DNA from: Prochlorococcus marinus XMU1404
Lineage (GTDB): Bacteria; Cyanobacteriota; Cyanobacteriia; PCC-6307; Cyanobiaceae
Assembly (NCBI RefSeq): GCF_017696175.1
Contig: NZ_JAAORE010000003.1
Span: 434,001 to 498,000, forward strand
Length of the DNA: 64,000 bases
Reading direction: 5' to 3'
Part shown: piece after piece, positions 55,952 through 64,000 of the stretch
Position numbering within the stretch: the stretch's first letter is position 1
Layout: the number at the start of each line of letters is the position of its first letter
The notes under the pieces: generated by a model
The model's database searches: none
What the model saw: only the letters and a program-made list of their open reading frames with translations
What the model was told of the DNA's origin: nothing
Program-made: the position numbers and the translations under genes

Positions 55952-56281
55952 CTAAGTAATTTTTCTACTAATTAAAAAGCCAAAATACATTGTGAATAGA
56001 TTTAAGATAATGATTAAATTAAAAAAAATTATAAATCTTATCAAATCTCCTTGATTAAGAATTTTATATAAGAAATATATAAATCCACTAAAGGACGTAA
56101 AGCAAGAAAAAAAACCACTTAGTAAAATTTTTTCGCTTGAGTAACTTAATCTTTTACTAATAATAAAACCAACAAAAAATGAGCCGAGTATTGAAATAAT
56201 AAAGTTATTATCTATAAAAAGTCTTAAAAAAGTACCTAAATAAGAGGCTAAAAGAAGATAAAAAAAAGTTTGTATTTTCAA
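55952..56281 (-). CDS. crcB: CrcB/Fluc fluoride channel subunit, divergent
   Basis: Small four-helix membrane protein of the fluoride-exporting Fluc family, which works as antiparallel dimers. The 109-aa protein has SYLGTFLRLFIDN, ILGSFFVGF and SGFFSCFTSFSGFIYFL, keeping the paired phenylalanines of the polar track. The pore asparagine of the VN-xxAG block is replaced by Ser 30 (IISILGSF). It starts 1 nt after the other crcB gene, so a heterodimer with one altered subunit is likely. Confidence 0.82.
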   Translation of the reverse strand: MKIQTFFYLLLASYLGTFLRLFIDNNFIISILGSFFVGFIISKRLSYSSEKILLSGFFSCFTSFSGFIYFLYKILNQGDLIRFIIFFNLIIILNLFTMYFGFLISRKIT

Positions 56282-56282
56282 T

Positions 56283-56648
56283 TTAAAAAAAAATAATAAG
56301 AAAGTAACCTAAATAAAAGAAAAGAAAAGAAAATACAATTACTTCTATATAGTGAAAAAATAATCTTATGAATTTCCTCTTCCTCAGAAGAACAAATAGT
56401 TGAAAAATAAAGGAAGAAAATGTACTAAAACAACCTAAAAAACCAGTATAAAATAATAACAATATGTCGTTATTATTAAAATTTAATGCTACTAAAATTC
56501 CTAGACAAAATGATGCTATGAAATTCACGATTGAAGTATTCTGAATATCAAATCCTATATTTATTTTTAAATAATTTTGTATGAATATTCTAAATATTAA
56601 ACCAAGAAAACTGCCAATAAAAATTATAGCTATTGAATTAAAATCCAA
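56283..56648 (-). CDS. crcB: CrcB/Fluc fluoride channel subunit
   Basis: Second subunit of a paired Fluc channel. The 121-aa protein has four hydrophobic segments, IGSFLGLIFRIFIQN (11-25), TSIVNFIASFCLG with the conserved Asn 42, and GFLGCFSTFSSFIFQLF with the two pore phenylalanines. It follows the SH3-like gene after 3 nt and runs into the second crcB, so gyrB, the SH3 gene and both crcB may be co-transcribed. No fluoride riboswitch is visible, as there is no leader. Confidence 0.85.
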   Translation of the reverse strand: MDFNSIAIIFIGSFLGLIFRIFIQNYLKINIGFDIQNTSIVNFIASFCLGILVALNFNNNDILLLFYTGFLGCFSTFSSFIFQLFVLLRKRKFIRLFFHYIEVIVFSFLFFYLGYFLIIFF

Positions 56649-56651
56649 AAT

Positions 56652-58945
<2,294 letters not shown>

Positions 58946-58964
58946 TTAATATAAAAAAATTAAA

Positions 58965-58990
58965 CTTTTAAAAATTATAATTTTTAAAAG
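58965..58990. promoter_or_regulatory. 26-bp perfect palindrome and overlapping -10s between gyrB and miaA
   Basis: The two 13-bp arms CTTTTAAAAATTA and TAATTTTTAAAAG (58965-58977, 58978-58990) are perfect inverted repeats with no loop. The centre ATTATAAT gives TATAAT on both strands (plus 58976-58981, minus 58979-58974). Leaders of about 20 nt for gyrB and 105 nt for miaA would follow. Could extrude as a cruciform under negative supercoiling. Confidence 0.55.
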
Positions 58991-59094
58991 GTCTTTCATT
59001 AAACTTACCACTGCAATAAGAGAAAGGCTCGAAGTCTATGAAAAATTTAATCTCTTTAGTTATATAGCAGATAAATTATTCTTAAGAAACTTGT

Positions 59095-59994
59095 ATGTCT
59101 TCCAATCCACCTCATGTAATAGTTTTAATTGGGCCCACTGCAAGTGGGAAAACAGACCTGGCTATTGAAATCGCAGATTATTTTAAGACTCACATACACA
59201 ATATCGATTCAAGACAAATTTATAAGTCAATGGATATTGGCACAGCCAAACCTTCTAAGAGGCAGCAAAAAAAAATAAAGCATTTTTTATTAGATATCTC
59301 AGAGCCTATTTACCCAATTAATGTAAAACAATTTCAAAAAATTGCTCAAGAATCAATACAAAAGGAAATCAATAAGAATCATCTACCTTTTCTTGTCGGA
59401 GGAAGTGGTTTATATATGAACTCAATAACAAAAGGTTTTTTTGTACCAGATGTTCCTCCGCAGAATAATTTGAGAGGACAATTAGAAGAACTTGGGCAAA
59501 CAAAATGTTGGGAACTTTTAAAAAATTGTGATCCAATATCAACAAAAAAAATCAATTTTGCGGATCGCGTTAGAACAATAAGAGCTTTGGAGGTTTTTTA
59601 TGTAACAGGCAAACCTTTATCAACTCAAAAGGCACAAAAACCTCCTAACTGGCGAATACTAGAGCTTGGATTAGACAGAGATAATTTAAAAAATAGAATT
59701 TTACAAAGAACAAGAAATATGTATTCTTTTGGAATTATTGAAGAGACAAAACAACTTATTTCTAAATATGGATCTGATTTACCGATATTAGAAACAATTG
59801 GTTACCGAGAAGTTAAACAAGTTTTAAATAACAAATTAACTATTGAAGAGGCGATTGAGTTAACTACTACTAAAACAATACAATTTGCTAAAAGACAAAA
59901 AACATGGTTTCGTAATAAAAATAATCCTGTTTGGCTTAATAACAAAAACCTGCTAAAAGATGCAATAATTAAAATAGAGTCTTTTTTAGGCTAA
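59095..59994 (+). CDS. miaA: tRNA dimethylallyltransferase MiaA
   Basis: Adds a dimethylallyl group to A37 of tRNAs reading UNN codons. The 299-aa protein has the P-loop [20 protein letters not shown] (10-29), [44 protein letters not shown], and [20 protein letters not shown], with [10 protein letters not shown] at the C-terminus. Divergent from gyrB across 149 nt that contain the 26-bp palindrome, followed by infC after 55 nt. Confidence 0.97.
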   Translation: MSSNPPHVIVLIGPTASGKTDLAIEIADYFKTHIHNIDSRQIYKSMDIGTAKPSKRQQKKIKHFLLDISEPIYPINVKQFQKIAQESIQKEINKNHLPFLVGGSGLYMNSITKGFFVPDVPPQNNLRGQLEELGQTKCWELLKNCDPISTKKINFADRVRTIRALEVFYVTGKPLSTQKAQKPPNWRILELGLDRDNLKNRILQRTRNMYSFGIIEETKQLISKYGSDLPILETIGYREVKQVLNNKLTIEEAIELTTTKTIQFAKRQKTWFRNKNNPVWLNNKNLLKDAIIKIESFLG

Positions 59995-60049
59995 CTTTAT
60001 AAAATAAGAGATTTTGTTCATCAACCAATCAATCTATTAACTAAACTGA

Positions 60050-60622
60050 ATGCCACCACGCCCACGTTTTGACCGCCGCGCTCCAGTTAGAGAGCTGCCA
60101 AACATTAATGAAAGAATAAAATACCCTCAATTGAGAGTCGTTGATTCAGATGGAAAACAATTAGGAGTTATAGATAGATTAAAAGCATTAGAAATAGCAT
60201 CTCAAAGAGAACTTGATTTGGTTCTTGTTAGCGAAAAAGCAGATCCTCCTGTTTGTAGAATCATGGACTATGGAAAATATAAATTTGAACAAGAAAAAAA
60301 AGCGAAAGAAGCTAGAAAAAAATCTCATCAAACAGAAGTTAAAGAAGTAAAAATGAGATACAAAATTGCAAAACATGATTATGACGTACGGATAGGTCAA
60401 GCTACTAAATTTTTAAAATCGGGAGATAAAGTAAAATGCACAGTGATTTTCAGAGGTAGAGAAATTCAACACTCAAATTTAGCTGAAACACTGCTTTTGA
60501 AAATGGCTAATGATTTAGAAGAACAATCTGAAGTACAACAAAAGCCAACAAGAGAAGGAAGAAACATGATTATGTTTTTAAGCCCTAGAAAAACTCCCCT
60601 TATAAAAAAAGATGGAGAATGA
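60050..60622 (+). CDS. infC: Translation initiation factor IF-3
   Basis: Binds the 30S subunit and checks start-codon pairing. The 190-aa protein has [20 protein letters not shown] at the N-terminus, the N-domain [20 protein letters not shown], the basic linker [20 protein letters not shown], and C-domain [20 protein letters not shown] and [15 protein letters not shown]. The start here is ATG, not the AUU used for autoregulation in enterobacteria. rpmI and rplT are not adjacent, unlike the common infC-rpmI-rplT order. Confidence 0.97.
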   Translation: MPPRPRFDRRAPVRELPNINERIKYPQLRVVDSDGKQLGVIDRLKALEIASQRELDLVLVSEKADPPVCRIMDYGKYKFEQEKKAKEARKKSHQTEVKEVKMRYKIAKHDYDVRIGQATKFLKSGDKVKCTVIFRGREIQHSNLAETLLLKMANDLEEQSEVQQKPTREGRNMIMFLSPRKTPLIKKDGE

Positions 60623-60643
60623 GAAATCATTATCGAAAAGCTA

Positions 60644-60663
60644 TGACAAATGTTAATGTGTCA
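60644..60663. promoter_or_regulatory. Inverted repeat upstream of the GntR gene, candidate operator
   Basis: TGACA (60644-60648) and TGTCA (60659-60663) are inverted repeats with a 10-nt spacer, 38 nt before the GTG start of the GntR-family gene. GntR regulators commonly bind short dyads of this kind and control themselves. The arms are only 5 bp, so chance is possible. Confidence 0.35.
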
Positions 60664-60700
60664 CTATTAATAAATATTAATTAGGTAGGACTTTTCTAAA

Positions 60701-61687
60701 GTGAGATTCCATATTCAACAAGAAAGTGACATAGCAGCATCTACACAACTATATAATCAAATTTGCTTTGCAATAGCAGCAAGACATTATCCTCCTGGAC
60801 ACAGACTTCCCAGTACTAGGCAACTCGCAATGCAGACTGGACTCCATCGCAACACAATAAGTAAAGTTTACAGACAACTTGAAATAGATGGAATTGTTGA
60901 AGCAATCGCCGGATCAGGTATTTATGTAAGAGATAATCTTACTAAAAGAGACTTCAGAAAATCAGTTTACTCAAAAGACAAAATTAGAAAACCTCCTGAT
61001 CAAGAAGCAAAAAAAGCTATTGATAAATTTGTTGGTCTTGGCTGCACTTTACAAGAAACAAGAGAAATATTAACCAATGAAATTGATTGGCGTATTAAAT
61101 GCGGAGCAAGAATTATAGTAAGTACTCCTAGAGAAGATATAGGAGCTTCTATGCTGATAGCGGAAGACCTCTCTCCAAAAATTAGTGTTCCAGTAGAAGT
61201 TGTTCCTATGGAAGAACTTGAAAAAGTTTTGAGTAGTTCAAATAATGGCACTATTGTGACAAGCAGATATTTTTTACAACCGCTCGAAAAAGTTGCTAAA
61301 CAGCATGGGGTTCGGGCTATTGCTGTTGACTTGAGCGACTTTCAAAAGGAATTAAAAATCCTCAAAGAATTAAATACTGGAAGTTGTGTAGGTATCGTTA
61401 GTATTAGCCCTGGATTGTTAAGAGCTGCAGAAGTCATTATACACAGCATGCGAGGTAGTGAATTAATGCTTATGACGGCAATTTCAGACAATAAAAGTAG
61501 ATTAGTATCACTTTTAAAAGCTTCAAATCATATCGTATGTGATGGACCTAGTTTATCTGTGGTAGAAAACACGTTATTAAAAAATCGTTCTCAACTTATG
61601 AGATTACCCCAAATAATATGCGCCAAAAATTATTTGAGTATTGAAACCATAAATCAATTAAAAAAAGAAATTGGAGTTATTAATTAA
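60701..61687 (+). CDS. GntR-family transcriptional regulator with unusual effector domain
   Basis: A 328-aa protein starting at GTG 60701. Residues 15-80 are a GntR winged helix (YPPGHRLPSTRQLAMQTGLH, then RNTISKVYRQLEIDGIVEAI). The remainder (about 95-328) is not an aminotransferase domain as in MocR and not FCD or UTRA; it looks like an alpha/beta fold (IIVSTPREDIGASMLIAEDL, IAVDLSDFQKELK, CVGIVSISPGLLRAAEVI) of a kind recalled only from cyanobacteria. It is 2 nt from cysE, so both are likely one transcript, and it may sense a sulfur or serine metabolite. Confidence 0.8.
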   Translation: MRFHIQQESDIAASTQLYNQICFAIAARHYPPGHRLPSTRQLAMQTGLHRNTISKVYRQLEIDGIVEAIAGSGIYVRDNLTKRDFRKSVYSKDKIRKPPDQEAKKAIDKFVGLGCTLQETREILTNEIDWRIKCGARIIVSTPREDIGASMLIAEDLSPKISVPVEVVPMEELEKVLSSSNNGTIVTSRYFLQPLEKVAKQHGVRAIAVDLSDFQKELKILKELNTGSCVGIVSISPGLLRAAEVIIHSMRGSELMLMTAISDNKSRLVSLLKASNHIVCDGPSLSVVENTLLKNRSQLMRLPQIICAKNYLSIETINQLKKEIGVIN

Positions 61688-61689
61688 AC

Positions 61690-62427
61690 ATGATTCTCAA
61701 AACTTTTAAATCAGACATCGACATAATCAAGGAGAGAGATCCTGCTGCCAGAGGCATAATAGAAATTTTTCTTTGCTACCCAGGCTTTCAATCAATAGTG
61801 ATTCATAGGTTTACTCATAAATTATGGCAATTAAAAATTCCTTTAATTCCACGCCTTTTAAGTCATCTAAATAGGCTAATAACAGGAATTGAAATCCATC
61901 CTGGGGCCAAAATTGGTAAACGAGTTTTCATAGATCATGGAATGGGGGTAGTAATTGGTGAAACAGCTGAGATAGGAAATAATTGTTTACTTTATCAGGG
62001 AGTTACATTAGGAGGTACTGGTAAAAGTAATGGGAAAAGACACCCAACCTTAATGGAAAATGTTGTAGTTGGAGCAGGAGCAAAAGTTCTTGGATCCATA
62101 ATTGTAGGCTCTAATACCCGTATTGGTGCGGGCTCAGTAGTTGTTCGTAATGTAGAGGGAAACAGCACTGTAGTTGGAGTTCCTGGGAGAGTAGTTCATC
62201 AAAGCGGTGTAAAAGTAAACCCATTAGCTCACTCTGCCTTGCCAGATGCAGAAGCTAATGTGATAAAAAATTTAATGGATAGAATTGATTCTCTTGAAAA
62301 TGAAATTCTTAAATTACAAAAAACTATATATTGTCTAGCTAACTCAGAATCAATTGATATTTCTAAACTCGGTGATGCTCAAAACCTTAAAGACAAAGAA
62401 ATCATAGAATTTCTTGGAGACGATTAA
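61690..62427 (+). CDS. cysE: Serine O-acetyltransferase
   Basis: Makes O-acetylserine from serine and acetyl-CoA, the first step of cysteine synthesis. The 245-aa protein has the SAT N-terminal helical part (ERDPAARGIIEIFLCYPGFQ), then the left-handed beta-helix with hexapeptides: GIEIHPGAKIGKRVFIDHGM, VVIGETAEIGNNCLLYQGVT, GGTGKSNGKRHPTL, VGAGAKVLGSIIVGSNTRIG and VVGVPGRVV. Cysteine made here also feeds glutathione (gshA, 2-3 kb) and Fe-S synthesis. It follows the GntR gene after 2 nt and ends at a terminator-like hairpin. Confidence 0.97.
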   Translation: MILKTFKSDIDIIKERDPAARGIIEIFLCYPGFQSIVIHRFTHKLWQLKIPLIPRLLSHLNRLITGIEIHPGAKIGKRVFIDHGMGVVIGETAEIGNNCLLYQGVTLGGTGKSNGKRHPTLMENVVVGAGAKVLGSIIVGSNTRIGAGSVVVRNVEGNSTVVGVPGRVVHQSGVKVNPLAHSALPDAEANVIKNLMDRIDSLENEILKLQKTIYCLANSESIDISKLGDAQNLKDKEIIEFLGDD

Positions 62428-62450
62428 ATCTTGATTTAATTTTTATCGTC
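62419..62450. terminator. Bidirectional terminator-like hairpin between cysE and secA
   Basis: TTAAATC (62424-62430) pairs with GATTTAA (62433-62439), followed by TTTTT on the plus strand for cysE; outer GACGAT/ATCGTC (62419-62424, 62445-62450) can extend or compete. It overlaps the cysE stop and the last codons of secA. The AT-rich stem is weak. Confidence 0.45.
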
Positions 62451-64000
62451 TTTGTCAGTTTTAGGCTGAAACATAAACATTGAATAAATAACATTTCGTC
62501 TCATATTAGTCATCATTTCTAGAAACATATCGTAACCTTCATTTTTATATTCAATTAAAGGATCTTTTTGACCATAACCTCGCAAACCAACTGATTCCCT
62601 TAAGGAATCCATAGATTGAAGATGTTCGCGCCATAAATTATCAATTTGCTGCAAAATAAAAAATCTTTCAGCTTCTCTCATTAATCCTGGACGAATCTTT
62701 TCTATTTGAGATTCTTTTAAATCATAAGCAATTCTCAACTGCTCTTGAAGATAGTTTTTTAATTCTTCTATTGATAATAAATTAATATCATCCGCTTTAA
62801 GATCATCTAATAAATAAATAAATTCTTTAACTTTAGAAATTAATTGATCAATATTCCATTCTTCAGGAGGAAGATCAGGATTAATATAAGCTTCTACAAT
62901 TTCACTCATTGTTCTTTCTCCATATCCTATTACTTGCCTCTTTAAATCAATTCCTTGCAAAACTCTTAATCTTTCACTATAAACTGCCTTTCTTTGATTA
63001 TTCATTACTTCGTCATACTCGAAAACTTGTTTTCTAATATCGTAGTAGTAAGTCTCTACTTTTTTTTGCGCACTTTCTAAAGATCTAGTAAGCATTCCAG
63101 ACTCGATAGGCATATCTTCATCAACCCTAAAAGCATTCATTAGATTTGCTACTCTATCACCTCCAAAAATTCTTAATAAGTTATCTTCTAAGGATAAAAA
63201 GAATCTTGTACTTCCAAGATCACCTTGTCTGCCTGCTCTACCTCTAAGTTGATTATCCACTCTTCTTGATTCATGTCTCTCAGTACCGATTACATGTAAT
63301 CCGCCGGCTTCTCTAACTTTTTCTTCTTCATGAATCAAAACTTTTTCATATTCTTCTTTTACTTCTGATAAAGATTCTCTCAAAAGCTTTATTAAACTAT
63401 CATCGGTCGGTGCTTTTTCTGCAGCTGTCGCTATCCTGTCATCCAGCTCCAAAACAGAAAGTTGTCTATCTCCCCAGTTTTCCACAAGTTTATTTGATAA
63501 GGTTGAGAGTTTCTTTTCAATTTCTTCATCAAGCTTGCAAGGGAAAAGACTAGTTGAAGAAGTTAAAATGTTCTTTTTCAAATTTGAAACAGCTTTTTTA
63601 GAAAAACCACCCTTAGATTTTGTACTTTTTTGTCTAGGGATTGGTGGCTTATGCTCATTATCAGGCTTTACTAATAAGGGAATTAAAATTTCTTTTAATT
63701 TCAGTCTTGCCATATAGTCACTGTTACCACCAAGAATTATATCTGTTCCCCTTCCAGCCATATTAGTCGCGATAGTAACAGCACCTGCTCTTCCTGCCTG
63801 AGCAACAATTTCTGCCTCACGTTCAACGTTCTCTGGTTTAGCATTTAACAAATTATGTGGGATTTTTTCTTCAGATAAAAGTGAACTTAATAATTCACTT
63901 TTTTCAACACTTGTTGTACCTACTAAAACAGGTCTGCCATCTCTATGAATTTGTGCAGTTTCTTTAGCAACCGCTTTCCATTTACCAGTCTCTGTCTTGA
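62436..64000 (-). CDS. secA: Preprotein translocase ATPase SecA (partial, N-terminus outside window)
   Basis: Motor of the Sec pathway for plasma and thylakoid membranes. The frame is open to the right edge (521 codons visible), so the TTG at 63851 is internal. Present are NBD2 with [36 protein letters not shown] and [20 protein letters not shown]-type motif [18 protein letters not shown], and the helical scaffold/wing parts ending [20 protein letters not shown] and [19 protein letters not shown]1 with Walker A lies outside. The C-terminus ends KTDKDDKN without the zinc-binding tail that binds SecB. Confidence 0.96.
   Translation of the reverse strand, partial: KTETGKWKAVAKETAQIHRDGRPVLVGTTSVEKSELLSSLLSEEKIPHNLLNAKPENVEREAEIVAQAGRAGAVTIATNMAGRGTDIILGGNSDYMARLKLKEILIPLLVKPDNEHKPPIPRQKSTKSKGGFSKKAVSNLKKNILTSSTSLFPCKLDEEIEKKLSTLSNKLVENWGDRQLSVLELDDRIATAAEKAPTDDSLIKLLRESLSEVKEEYEKVLIHEEEKVREAGGLHVIGTERHESRRVDNQLRGRAGRQGDLGSTRFFLSLEDNLLRIFGGDRVANLMNAFRVDEDMPIESGMLTRSLESAQKKVETYYYDIRKQVFEYDEVMNNQRKAVYSERLRVLQGIDLKRQVIGYGERTMSEIVEAYINPDLPPEEWNIDQLISKVKEFIYLLDDLKADDINLLSIEELKNYLQEQLRIAYDLKESQIEKIRPGLMREAERFFILQQIDNLWREHLQSMDSLRESVGLRGYGQKDPLIEYKNEGYDMFLEMMTNMRRNVIYSMFMFQPKTDKDDKN

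Overview
The window is a compact, strongly AT-rich piece of cyanobacterial core chromosome. The gene content points to a marine Prochlorococcus, most likely a high-light type. Photosystem I genes (psaC, psaD), ndhS, the response regulator rpaB and a cyanobacterial-type glutamate-cysteine ligase occur together with ho1-pebA-pebB, fused panC/cmk and a carboxysome-era core metabolism. Spacers are tiny, neighbouring genes often overlap, and only two tRNAs plus rnpB interrupt the coding sequence. No insertion sequence, prophage, CRISPR array or restriction system is visible, and no gene-free stretch exceeds about 300 bases.

Layout: 1-5100 carries a leftward block psaD-trpE-gshA-ppc (ppc cut by the left edge). 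5200-8940 is a leftward operon mrp-rodA-histidine kinase, divergent from hemF. 10-15 kb holds small conserved genes, an RNase D-like exonuclease, an LpxB-related protein, tRNA-Cys and purM. 15-20 kb has panC/cmk, a low-molecular-weight phosphatase and the bilin genes ho1-pebA-pebB. 20-30 kb is carbon metabolism and transport: icd, a four-carbon acid sugar kinase, a mutarotase, an alpha/beta hydrolase, a CPA2 antiporter and glgP. 30-36 kb holds tRNA-Arg, rnpB, rnc, ndhS, rimM, glmS, psaC, acpP and fabF. 36-43 kb has tkt, thiC with a TPP riboswitch, a peptidase-like amidohydrolase, a TPR lipoprotein-like protein, ruvB and smpB. 43-52 kb has lysS, rpaB, mreBCD, ssb, a DedA protein, ahcY, tsaE and a PfkB kinase. 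52-64 kb has a second alpha/beta hydrolase, a group 2 sigma factor, mgtE, a crcB pair, gyrB, miaA, infC, a GntR regulator with cysE, and secA (cut by the right edge).

I found no unknown multi-gene defence or mobile system; this is ordinary core genome. The most interesting material is at the regulatory scale. Several divergent gene pairs appear to share overlapping or mirror-image -10 elements (mrp/hemF, gyrB/miaA, tRNA-Arg/rnpB, psaC/acpP and others). The gyrB/miaA spacer holds a 26-bp perfect palindrome. icd is preceded by a 13-codon upstream ORF whose start lies in a hairpin stem. The antiporter gene has a terminator-like hairpin in its leader. At the protein scale, the histidine kinase beside rodA has a degraded ATP-binding domain, the Mrp protein lacks its cluster-binding cysteines, and one of two CrcB subunits lacks the pore asparagine.

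All calls rest on reading the sequence and recalled family features; no database search was possible.
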